Source: Oscillospiraceae bacterium (GTDB lineage: Bacteria > Bacillota > Clostridia > Oscillospirales > Ruminococcaceae). From it: a DNA stretch of 17,269 nucleotides. The position numbers and the translations under genes are program-made. The stretch lies in NCBI GenBank assembly GCA_017440425.1, contig JAFSHJ010000226.1:1-17269 (forward strand). The letters run 5' to 3'. Below are positions 1 to 7,034 of the stretch, piece after piece. A model generated the notes under the pieces. That model worked only from the letters and a program-made list of their open reading frames with translations, was not told the DNA's origin and made no database searches. How positions within the stretch are numbered: the first letter of the stretch is position 1; each line of letters opens with the position of its first letter.

Positions 1-904
1 CGTCAGCTTCTGTTACTTCAACTTCTGCAAATGCTTCGCCGTCTGCGAGGAGGTTGATGATGATGCTTTCGGGACGCTTGCCGTCGCGGTCATTGTCGTC
101 ATTCCAAGTTTTGCGGCCTTCAACATTAATGGTCTCGGGCTCTTTGATCTCTGTGTTGTTGTCGTTTTCCAAAACCATAGTGCTCTCAGTTTCGCTGAGG
201 GTGTTTGTGATGGAGGCTACACTTATTCTTGCAAAGCTGATCTCGCCTGCATACAGCCAGCTCCACTGGCTCTTTTTGCTGAATGTGATGGTATCGTTCT
301 CTGTGTCTATTGTAATGCCGTTACCGATATCGCCGGTGTAGAATTCGATGGAAGCATTTTGGTTTATGTTGCCTTTTTCTCTGATCTCGGGGAGAGCCTG
401 TGCCTGCTCCTCTGCAGAGAGGGCCTTTTCTGTCCAAACTGTCCAATCGTTACCTTTTTTAATAACGATCATTACGGTGCTGACGCTTATTGTGAGTTCG
501 CTGTTGGGTGTATATTTGCCGAAGGATTCGATCGTGATCGCCTTTGTTACAACGGGGTTTACCAGAGCTGTCTGCTCGTAGTTTTCAACCGGCTGCTCTT
601 TAATGGAATAATCGATGGGGTCGCCGTTTTCATCCAGATAGGAATCCACGTTGAAGGAGAATTTCCAACCACTGTTTGCGCTTGCGGTGGTGCTTGCAAC
701 CTTGTGGTTATCCTTGTAGAGGTCTACTGTGATGCTTTCGGGACGAAGGCCTTTTTCATCGTTATTGTCTTCCCAAATTTTTACGCCTTCAATTGTACAT
801 TCGCTCTGTGTTGTATCTGCCAAAGAAACAACTGCTGCCATATTTGTTACGCAAAGGATAATCGCAATAATGAGTGCCAGTGTAGATTTAAGTGTGCGCT
901 TCAT
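1..904 (-). CDS. Secreted Cna-B repeat surface protein, N-terminal part (C-terminus beyond the left edge)
   Basis: The reading frame opens at an ATG (904-902) and stays open to base 1, giving 301 codons of a longer protein. An AGGAG ribosome site lies just upstream (about 913-917). Residues 1-29 form a signal peptide: a basic start (MKRTLK), a hydrophobic core and a likely cut after S-L-A29. A Cna-B domain runs from about residue 39 to 120, with the hallmark K-I-W-E-D-N-N-D, then R-P-E-S-I-T-V-D-L-Y. A second Cna-B domain starts near residue 259 (G-R-K-T-W-N-D-D-N-D, then K-R-P-E-S-I) and is cut by the edge. Residues 121-258 lie between them and match no domain I recognise. Cna-B domains are stalk modules of Gram-positive adhesins and pilins, often stabilised by Lys-Asn isopeptide bonds; K42 is the likely first Lys. 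A sortase signal would lie outside the window. No strong promoter is visible upstream; TACAAT at 966-961 is a possible -10 without a good -35. Confidence 0.87.
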   Translation of the reverse strand, partial: MKRTLKSTLALIIAIILCVTNMAAVVSLADTTQSECTIEGVKIWEDNNDEKGLRPESITVDLYKDNHKVASTTASANSGWKFSFNVDSYLDENGDPIDYSIKEQPVENYEQTALVNPVVTKAITIESFGKYTPNSELTISVSTVMIVIKKGNDWTVWTEKALSAEEQAQALPEIREKGNINQNASIEFYTGDIGNGITIDTENDTITFSKKSQWSWLYAGEISFARISVASITNTLSETESTMVLENDNNTEIKEPETINVEGRKTWNDDNDRDGKRPESIIINLLADGEAFAEVEVTEAD

Positions 905-1030
905 AATATGTATCTCCTTGCAATTTGTACTTTTTACATTTTCTCTTGCCTTATGAGCTTATTGTACAATACTCAAGTCACATAAACAGTTATATTTTCA
1001 GTTATTTTTTTTTTGAAAAAATATGTAATT

Positions 1031-1453
1031 TTATTCAAGTTTTTCTTTTTCCAATGCGCTGTTCATCAGCAGCAACATCTCCAGCACGCTTCTGAAGCTT
1101 TCTTCGCATCTGCCCTCGCACCAGGTCATCACGCCCTGCCAGCCTGCGTTCTGCCGGAAGAGTATCTTCACGGCAAAGGTTGCCAGCTTGCCGTCCCACA
1201 CCGTTTCATCCGTCTTTTCTGTTTTGGCCGAGGGAGGAACAACCGCAAAGCTGCGTTTTGCTGAATATGACTGCGGAATCTCCGCCTCTTCCAAAACGGA
1301 TTCTATTGCCAGAAGCATTTCCATTGTGCTTCTGAATGCTATTTTTCGCTGCAAAAATGAGTTGTACACACTTCCTACAGCACATTTATTTTCATAGCTG
1401 TCGATGCAAACCATTGTTGTCTGAAACAAATCACTATGAATGGACATTTTCAT
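1031..1453 (-). CDS. Conserved-looking small hypothetical protein with an internal pseudo-repeat
   Basis: This 140-residue protein starts at an ATG (1453-1451) with an AAAGGAG ribosome site seven bases upstream. The nearby ATG at 1447 is less well placed. I do not recognise a named domain. It has no signal peptide or membrane segment and is probably cytoplasmic. The two halves resemble each other. Residues 40-55 (FRSTMEMLLAIESVLE) and 120-135 (FRSVLEMLLLMNSALE) share ten of sixteen positions, and each helix follows a segment that looks like a beta hairpin (about 13-33 and 92-113). A Ser/Pro/Lys/Thr-rich stretch (about 66-82) separates them. It lies on the same strand as the NRPS operon but after that operon's terminator, and it has its own upstream region with a perfect palindrome, so it is probably transcribed separately. 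No clear terminator follows it. Confidence 0.75.
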   Translation of the reverse strand: MKMSIHSDLFQTTMVCIDSYENKCAVGSVYNSFLQRKIAFRSTMEMLLAIESVLEEAEIPQSYSAKRSFAVVPPSAKTEKTDETVWDGKLATFAVKILFRQNAGWQGVMTWCEGRCEESFRSVLEMLLLMNSALEKEKLE

Positions 1454-1481
1454 AAGATTTCTCCTTTAACAATTTTTAACC

Positions 1482-1498
1482 CTATGCTAATAGCATAG
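1482..1498. promoter_or_regulatory. Perfect 8-bp inverted repeat upstream of the small hypothetical gene (operator candidate)
   Basis: CTATGCTA and TAGCATAG flank one central A and form a 17-bp near-perfect palindrome about 28 bases upstream of the ATG at 1453. On the minus strand a weak promoter can be drawn through it: TTGTGA, a 16-base gap, then TATTAG, with the -10 inside the palindrome. A repressor dimer bound here would block the promoter. The stem is AT-rich and has no U-run after it, so it is unlikely to be a terminator. Confidence 0.45.
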
Positions 1499-1540
1499 AC
1501 TATTGCGGTCACAAATTCGGTTATATTTCGATATGTTTGT

Positions 1541-1583
1541 AAAAAAAATCACCACCAACCTTTTTTTGAAAAGTCAGTGGTGC
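1541..1583 (-). terminator. Rho-independent terminator of the NRPS operon
   Basis: On the minus strand, CACCAC (1582-1577) pairs with GTGGTG (1555-1550). An inner T4/A4 pairing extends the hairpin, and it is followed by ATTTTTTTT (plus-strand A-run 1541-1548). It begins five bases after the stop codon of the phosphopantetheinyl transferase, which fits the end of a transcript. The loop is longer than usual if the inner pairing does not form. Confidence 0.72.
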
Positions 1584-1587
1584 AATT

Positions 1588-2205
1588 TTACATCATATTG
1601 TATACCGTAAGCTCAAACGGTTTTTCCGCACAGACACATAGGGTATCCTGCGGGGTGAGCTGTCTTTTCTCGAACAGCACTCCCAATGCGCTCCAGCGGG
1701 TCACTTCACCATCACGGAGAAAAACCTCCGTATTATCAGGCAGCGGACATATCTGCGAAAAGCTGTTGTCTATGCCCTGCCCCGTAAGCTTGACGTAGCT
1801 CTCTTTTGCTGTCCAAAGAGCAAAAAAGCGGGACACGGCATCCTCTTGCAGCAGGGGCAGCTCTCTGGGATGGAAAAAACGTTTGGCAATGTTGACGAGC
1901 CGCTCTGTTTTTTCTGCCTCGCTCTCTCTTCGGTGGGTGCTGTGAGTCTGAACATCCACGCCCACGGGACAGCTGCCCAGCGCACAGACGAAATAGTCTC
2001 CGCTGTGGCTGACAGAGACGAACAGACCTTCCGGATCGGTGAAATAAGGCTTGCCCAGCTCTGTTCTTGCCACCGTCACCGTTTTGCTGCCGCCGTTTTG
2101 CTCCGAAAGATATTTTTCTGCCAAAAGCAGGATTTTTTCATCCGTGCTTGCACCCTCTCCGGAGGACATAACGTAGACGCTTATCTGCTCTTTTGCAGCG
2201 CTCAT
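1588..2205 (-). CDS. Sfp-type 4'-phosphopantetheinyl transferase
   Basis: This enzyme moves the 4'-phosphopantetheine arm from CoA to a serine of carrier proteins. The protein is 205 residues from the ATG at 2205-2203, which overlaps the stop of the carrier protein gene as ATGA. A longer frame opens at 2268 but lies inside that gene and is not needed. Family motifs are in order: GKPYF (51-55), VSVSHSGDYF (63-72), GVDVQ (82-86), RFFHPRE (109-115) and LWTAKESYVKLTG (130-142). D84 and E135 are the expected Mg-binding residues, and K139 the conserved lysine. Sfp has Glu two residues after the first Asp; here it is Gln86. The likely clients are S36 of the adjacent carrier protein and S989 and S2065 of the NRPS. 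It is the last gene before the terminator. No SD sits at normal spacing, so translation probably depends on coupling. Confidence 0.93.
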   Translation of the reverse strand: MSAAKEQISVYVMSSGEGASTDEKILLLAEKYLSEQNGGSKTVTVARTELGKPYFTDPEGLFVSVSHSGDYFVCALGSCPVGVDVQTHSTHRRESEAEKTERLVNIAKRFFHPRELPLLQEDAVSRFFALWTAKESYVKLTGQGIDNSFSQICPLPDNTEVFLRDGEVTRWSALGVLFEKRQLTPQDTLCVCAEKPFELTVYNMM

Positions 2206-2444
2206 ACCTCTGTTATTCCCTTGCTGATCATATATTCGATTGCATCCTTCACCTGATGCAGACCCCATACGTCGCGGTTGGGTATCTCCACATCAAAATG
2301 GTCCTCGAATGCGCAAACTATGTTCATGATATCGAAGGATGTGAGACCCAGATCTTTTACAAAATCCGTTTCATAATCAAGGCCTGATTTGCCCGTTACA
2401 TTGAACACGATTTGCTGAATGAATTGAAACAGTTTTTCTTCCAT
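2202..2444 (-). CDS. Stand-alone acyl carrier protein
   Basis: This is an 80-residue acidic protein, the normal size for a free carrier protein. The attachment motif D-L-G-L-T-S-F-D-I-M (31-40) places the phosphopantetheine serine at S36; the motif is usually D-S-L, so T-S-F is a mild variant. The helix-rich remainder (F-V-K-D-L-G before the serine, V-E-I-P-N-R-D after it) is typical. The ATG at 2444 follows an AGAGGG ribosome site, 15 bases after the ligase stop. The gene overlaps the transferase start by ATGA. Sitting between an acyl ligase and a transferase in an NRPS operon, it most likely holds the acyl starter unit for the first condensation domain. A D-alanyl carrier (DltC-like) role is less likely because no dlt genes are present. 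Confidence 0.92.
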   Translation of the reverse strand: MEEKLFQFIQQIVFNVTGKSGLDYETDFVKDLGLTSFDIMNIVCAFEDHFDVEIPNRDVWGLHQVKDAIEYMISKGITEV

Positions 2445-2459
2445 ATTGCCCTCTTTTCC

Positions 2460-4100
2460 TTATACCAAGTGGCGTTTGATTTTTTGGAGAGCTGTTTTGC
2501 TGAACTCACTCTCTCTGATGTTTACCATCTGTATCTGCTGATAAAGCGGCAGCTCGCTGTTTATTGTGTTAATTTCGTTCTGCAGTGCGTCCAGAATTTC
2601 GTAGCGGGACATACCTTCTGTTTTTTCTGCATTTGGGAAGACGGAAATTGCCACCTGAACGTCATCGGAAGAATTTCCGCTGACAGCACCGTAGACAACC
2701 ACGTCTTTTATCATCGGTATTTTACCCAGTTTTTCTTCCAGCTTTTCCGGGGACATCTTTTTGCCGTTTTTGAACACGATCAGGTTCTTTTTCCTTCCGG
2801 TTATATAAAGGAAGCCGTCTTTATCCTGATAGCCGAGATCTCCTGTTGCAAACCAACCGTCCACAAAAGCTTCTTCCGTAAGCTCATCGAGCTTGTAGTA
2901 ACCCTGCATTACGTTTGCGCCGCGGACCAATATCTCTTCATCGCGGAAAGATATCTCACAGTTTGGCATAACCAAACCAACAGAAGAGAATCGGTTTGCT
3001 TTGTTGCAGTTAACGCTTACCAGCGGGGAACACTCTGTAATGCCGTAACCCTGAAGCACCAATATACCCAGACAGGTGAGGTCTTCCATAATCTCTTTGC
3101 TCAAGTGAGCGGCACCGCAAATGATGAGACGCACCGAACCGAAACACTTTTCGCGTATCTCATCTGTTTTTTTGCCCATATTGGTCATGCCGAGTGATAT
3201 TTTTATCTTGTTCAGTTTGAGCAGCTTTCTCAAACCGGAATCCATTTTATTTTCTGCAGCGGCCGCCCACATTTTTTTGTGGATGGTCTCCAGCATAAGT
3301 GGAACCGTGAAAAGGCTGTGCGCAGAAGCAGCCTGCATATCACGCATAACGGTTTTGAGGTTTCCGTTGATATAGACGTGACATTTTTCCAAAAGAGCAC
3401 CTATAACAGAACAGGTCATACCGTAGGTGTGATAAAACGGCAGAGAGGAAAATGTCACTCTGCCAAGAGCTACTCTTGCTGCCGCATCGGCGGCATTGGT
3501 GAGAATTGCGCGGTGAGAAAGCATTACCGGCTTTGAATAGCTTGTTGTTCCCGATGTGAAAACGATGGTTGCAGTATCATCCGGACCCGACTTGCTTTCG
3601 CAGTTCATTCCGCTGCGGATAAGCTCTGCACCTTCTTCCAAAAGCTCTGCTACTGTTGGCACTATGCCTTTGCCGCTGAACCTAAACACGTCCATGCCCT
3701 TATCTGCAAAAGGAAGACAGATGGAATCCAGAGACGGAGTAAAAAACAGGCAGTCAACATCCGTCATTTCCAACATCTGTATAATTGTTTCGTTGGATTG
3801 CTCGACATCCACGCAGACAGCGACCGCCCCGCTGCAGGTGGCGGCAAAATATACCAACAGCCACTCGTAGCTGTTTTCGCCAAGGATCGCGATATGTTTG
3901 CCCTGCAGTTCTTTTTTCATCATAACTGCTTTAAGACTGCGTACATCTTCTCTGAGTTTTCCGTAGGAAACGCCCTTCTCCTCGCCTTTTCTGGTAAACC
4001 AGGATATTGCGGGCTCATTCTCGATCCCATTCGGGATATTTTCGATCATATCGTTGACAGTATCAAAATAGTCTACGGGGTTTGCACAAATCTTTTTCAT
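2460..4100 (-). CDS. Acyl-AMP ligase / acyl-CoA synthetase family (ANL), likely loads the starter acyl group
   Basis: This 546-residue adenylate-forming enzyme should activate a carboxylic acid with ATP and pass it to the neighbouring carrier protein or to CoA. The start is the ATG at 4100, with a GGAGG site upstream and an ATGA overlap with the HD-GYP stop; a longer frame to 4133 is not needed. Visible motifs are the phosphate loop TSGTTSYSKPVMLSH (182-196), GYGITE (351-356), FATGD (417-421), ITGRKKN (433-439) and a C-terminal SKTALQKIKR with the expected catalytic lysine at 535. The full length and C-terminal subdomain fit fatty-acyl ligases. The phosphate loop differs from the usual TSGTTGxPKGV: Ser replaces Gly and Pro, and Pro replaces the last Gly. 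The substrate cannot be read from sequence; a fatty or medium-chain acid is inferred from the context of a starter C domain. Confidence 0.88.
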   Translation of the reverse strand: MKKICANPVDYFDTVNDMIENIPNGIENEPAISWFTRKGEEKGVSYGKLREDVRSLKAVMMKKELQGKHIAILGENSYEWLLVYFAATCSGAVAVCVDVEQSNETIIQMLEMTDVDCLFFTPSLDSICLPFADKGMDVFRFSGKGIVPTVAELLEEGAELIRSGMNCESKSGPDDTATIVFTSGTTSYSKPVMLSHRAILTNAADAAARVALGRVTFSSLPFYHTYGMTCSVIGALLEKCHVYINGNLKTVMRDMQAASAHSLFTVPLMLETIHKKMWAAAAENKMDSGLRKLLKLNKIKISLGMTNMGKKTDEIREKCFGSVRLIICGAAHLSKEIMEDLTCLGILVLQGYGITECSPLVSVNCNKANRFSSVGLVMPNCEISFRDEEILVRGANVMQGYYKLDELTEEAFVDGWFATGDLGYQDKDGFLYITGRKKNLIVFKNGKKMSPEKLEEKLGKIPMIKDVVVYGAVSGNSSDDVQVAISVFPNAEKTEGMSRYEILDALQNEINTINSELPLYQQIQMVNIRESEFSKTALQKIKRHLV

Positions 4101-5149
4101 TTGCTTTCCTCCGTTCCTTCTGCCTGTGAACAATATGCTTTGTGGAATTCCTCTTTGCCTGCACGTTCTATCATAGCAAGCAAAACATCGGCAACTGCGG
4201 GATCGAACTGAGTTCCTTTGCCTTTTTCAATTTCTTCAACTGTTTTTTCTATGCTGAGACCTTTGCGATATGTACGGTTTGATACCATTGCATCAAATGC
4301 ATCTGCCACGGCAATTACTCTTGCACCGATGCATATCTCATCTCCCATAAGTCCGTCGGGATAACCTCTGCCGTTGAGCTTCTCATGGTGTCCGCGGACA
4401 ATGGGCAGCAGTTCACGGAAGGGGGAATATGTACTGAGTATCTTTTCGCCCTCTGCGGGATGCTTTTGGATCTGACGGAATTCCTCATCTGTCAGAGGAC
4501 CTTCCTTGAGCAGGATGGAATCCGGAACGCCCACCTTGCCGATATCGTGGAACAGACCTGCCGTTTTGATGTTGGTGACATCCTTTTCGGAAAGTCCCAT
4601 TTCCTTTGCAATCTCCTCTGCAATTTTGGATACTCGCTCGGAATGACCGCGGGTCTCGCTGTCTCTTGTTTCAACCACATAGCGCAGGATCTCGATGGTC
4701 TGCATATATGCGCGGGACATATCCTCCTGATAGGAGCGGATGGTGCGCAGCTGTTTGATGGATTTTACGCAGGATTCCACCAGAAGCTCCAACTGATCGA
4801 AGCGGTCGTCCTTTTCATAGTATCCCTGAATATCCAGATGTCGGATGGTTTTGACCGGAGGTGCCATGCTCTTGTGACCTGTGAGAAGAATGATGAAAAT
4901 ATCCGTGTTGAATTTGCGGATCTCTTCAACAACCTGATCGCCGCAGATTGGAGACATCAGAAAGTCCAGAAGGAGGATATCGTATTTTCCGTTGCGAACA
5001 CGCTCAATGGCTGCAACGGGGTTGTTTTCGATATCAACATCATATCCGGATCTTCCGAAATAAGCTTTTATGGTTGTAGTAATGATAGGATCGTCGTCCA
5101 CCGTCAAAATGGAGATCTGTGCAGACGACGTTAACTGACTTTTTCTCAT
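4097..5149 (-). CDS. REC-HD-GYP response regulator, predicted c-di-GMP phosphodiesterase
   Basis: The protein is 350 residues. The start chosen is the ATG at 5149, one base after the kinase stop (TAATATG), with GGGGAAAAG upstream; a TTG at 5167 in the same frame is less likely. Residues 10-125 form a receiver domain with the acidic pair D18/D19, phosphoacceptor D62 in LLLDFLM, T90 and K113, all intact. A helical linker follows (125-160). The HD-GYP domain (about 150-335) shows H169, HD at 201-202 (FHDIGK), H230, H254-H255 and GRGYPDG (260-266). In the family motif HHExxDGxGYP the Asp is Asn259 here; otherwise the metal ligands look complete. RpfG-type proteins of this build degrade c-di-GMP when phosphorylated. 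The gene lies directly after a histidine kinase, its probable partner, and overlaps the acyl ligase start. Confidence 0.93.
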   Translation of the reverse strand: MRKSQLTSSAQISILTVDDDPIITTTIKAYFGRSGYDVDIENNPVAAIERVRNGKYDILLLDFLMSPICGDQVVEEIRKFNTDIFIILLTGHKSMAPPVKTIRHLDIQGYYEKDDRFDQLELLVESCVKSIKQLRTIRSYQEDMSRAYMQTIEILRYVVETRDSETRGHSERVSKIAEEIAKEMGLSEKDVTNIKTAGLFHDIGKVGVPDSILLKEGPLTDEEFRQIQKHPAEGEKILSTYSPFRELLPIVRGHHEKLNGRGYPDGLMGDEICIGARVIAVADAFDAMVSNRTYRKGLSIEKTVEEIEKGKGTQFDPAVADVLLAMIERAGKEEFHKAYCSQAEGTEESK

Positions 5150-5150
5150 A

Positions 5151-7034
5151 TTACTTTTCCCCTTCAACTATCAGTTCTTTGCGGACGTGGACGATTTCAC
5201 GCGGGATGGAAATTCCAAAAATACTTCCTCCATCCGCCCTGTTTTCGCCCCACATCTGACCGTTGAACTTTCCGCGAATAACAATATTGGAAAAATACAA
5301 GCCAAGTCCTGTTCCTTGAGTGCCTTTGCTTGTTACCATCATTTTGAAAAGCTTGGGCAAAACTCTTTCGTTGATGCCCGTGCCGCGGTCCTTGACCAAA
5401 ATGTTGAGTTTCTGCTCATCCAAAAATACGCTTATCTCAATTTCTCCGCCTCCCTTTTCCTTTTGGGCATAAATGGCGTTGCTGAGCAGGTTTCCGACAA
5501 CCTGAACCAGATTGTTAATGTCTCCTTCCAGCGATATCTCTTCTGTCTTGTCATAGTCTATTTTAAGATTGCAGCGGCTGTTGAGAAGTTCGTGACGCAT
5601 GAGCAAAACGCTTCGTTTAAGCATTTCGTCTATTGTGAACGTCACCTTTTCATCTGTTACAATGTTGGTCGCCTGACCCTTTATGGCTGTGATGATATCC
5701 GACATATACGAAGAAGATTCTCTGATTTTTCCAAACCAGCCGCGCATCTCCTGATATATCTCACGGAAATCGTCCTCGGTGACGTCTGCGTCTCCAATGC
5801 TTTCTTCACACTCATCCACCAGCGCCTCTGCCGCAGAAACACAGCCCGAAATGCTCATAATGGGAGTTTTAAGGTTGTGTGCAAGTCCGCCTATCATCTG
5901 GCCCAGGAAGACGAATCTCTCCTGCTCCATCATGCGCTCCTGGCTGAGCTGAAGCTTTTTCATGCTGTCACGCAGCTGGGTGATATCTTTAAACAGTGCA
6001 ACGAATCCGGATATCTGTCCGTTTATCTGCAGCGGAGATACATCCACAACAAAACATTTTTTGATGAGCTCGCCGTCCATATCTAACGTTATAGCCTGCT
6101 CGTAGGAGACGTGTCCGTCGCCCTGACGGCTGGATTCCAATGCTGCAACAAGGTTATAGAAGGGGTTTTTCTGCAGCTTGTCCTCATACTGAACGCATTC
6201 CAGAATGTTTCTGTTTTCCTGAATGCCGTATATCTTTCCGAACATTTCGCCGAAGCTTCGGTTATATTTGACGATAACGCCCGAATCGCTCAACACCAAA
6301 TAGCTATCTGAAATTGCGTTCAGAATGTGTTCGGTGGCGATGGGGGTAATGTCCAGCATATGCAGCTGGAATATGGCTATTCCGTTGAACACGAGTGTCA
6401 CCATAAAGCTGAGGGGTGTGGTTGCAATGGAGACTGCCTCGTCATTGCCGAAGGTGGAATAAACGCTGACTATCAGCGGGACCACCGCACTGATGATAAA
6501 CATTGCCGCCTGACGCCAATAGAGGGGATTTTTGTTTTTTACGCCGAAGCGGATCATATAGATTATGGGCACCAGCAAAAACAGATAGTTGCCGAGTCCA
6601 GTTACCAAAACGTAGGGACCGAATTCTATCTCGCTGCGTATTACCGAGAAATTTCTGTAATAGAGGTGGTGCAGCGGGTTTGTCCAGACCACGAGGATGG
6701 ACACCACCGGCAGGATAAACACGGCTTTGAGCCATTTGCTCAGCTTTTCCTCTCCCGTTACAAAGGTGACCGCCATGCAGGCAAAAAGAGGAGAGCAGAA
6801 TGCTCCGCCCGGCTGCACCGCACAGTCAAGGAGATATATCAGATATCTGTTATCTGTGGGAACAAAGCGCATTATTATGATGGGGATTATCCATGCTATG
6901 TAGGATATTCCCACCCCCACAAACAGCTTGTGGAGCAGCATTCGCTTTTTGGTGACCCTGCGGCTCCAAATGAAAAACACGATAAGGCTCAGAATGGCAA
7001 CGATGAAAATGATAAGTGCCAAGTCGGATATCAT
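5151..7034 (-). CDS. 7TM-PAS sensor histidine kinase
   Basis: This is a 627-residue membrane kinase. Residues 1-225 contain about seven hydrophobic segments and resemble the 7TM N-terminal region found in many clostridial kinases. A PAS domain follows (about 238-350), ending FVALFKDITQ. Then come a coiled linker, the phosphorylation box GGLAHNLKTP with H386, and an ATPase domain with N519 (NLLSNA), the G1 motif KDRGTGI (548-554) and the G2 motif GTGLGLY (574-580). All catalytic motifs look intact. The ATG at 7034 overlaps the NRPS stop (ATGA) and has AGGAG upstream. The next gene encodes a receiver-HD-GYP protein, so signal flow is likely from an external ligand or the membrane to H386, then to D62 of that regulator. 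The ligand is unknown; sensing of the cluster's own product is an attractive guess. Confidence 0.93.
   Translation of the reverse strand: MISDLALIIFIVAILSLIVFFIWSRRVTKKRMLLHKLFVGVGISYIAWIIPIIIMRFVPTDNRYLIYLLDCAVQPGGAFCSPLFACMAVTFVTGEEKLSKWLKAVFILPVVSILVVWTNPLHHLYYRNFSVIRSEIEFGPYVLVTGLGNYLFLLVPIIYMIRFGVKNKNPLYWRQAAMFIISAVVPLIVSVYSTFGNDEAVSIATTPLSFMVTLVFNGIAIFQLHMLDITPIATEHILNAISDSYLVLSDSGVIVKYNRSFGEMFGKIYGIQENRNILECVQYEDKLQKNPFYNLVAALESSRQGDGHVSYEQAITLDMDGELIKKCFVVDVSPLQINGQISGFVALFKDITQLRDSMKKLQLSQERMMEQERFVFLGQMIGGLAHNLKTPIMSISGCVSAAEALVDECEESIGDADVTEDDFREIYQEMRGWFGKIRESSSYMSDIITAIKGQATNIVTDEKVTFTIDEMLKRSVLLMRHELLNSRCNLKIDYDKTEEISLEGDINNLVQVVGNLLSNAIYAQKEKGGGEIEISVFLDEQKLNILVKDRGTGINERVLPKLFKMMVTSKGTQGTGLGLYFSNIVIRGKFNGQMWGENRADGGSIFGISIPREIVHVRKELIVEGEK

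Noticed and set aside
905..1030. Possible terminator or riboswitch between the Cna-B gene and the small hypothetical gene
   Set aside because: The region is AT-rich with T/A runs and a short CAGTTAT direct repeat (987-993, 999-1005), but no GC stem followed by a U-run and no c-di-GMP riboswitch motif can be drawn.
4097..5167. TTG start at 5167 for the HD-GYP regulator
   Set aside because: It lies inside the kinase gene and spends the ribosome site as coding sequence. The ATG at 5149 is correctly spaced from GGGGAAAAG.
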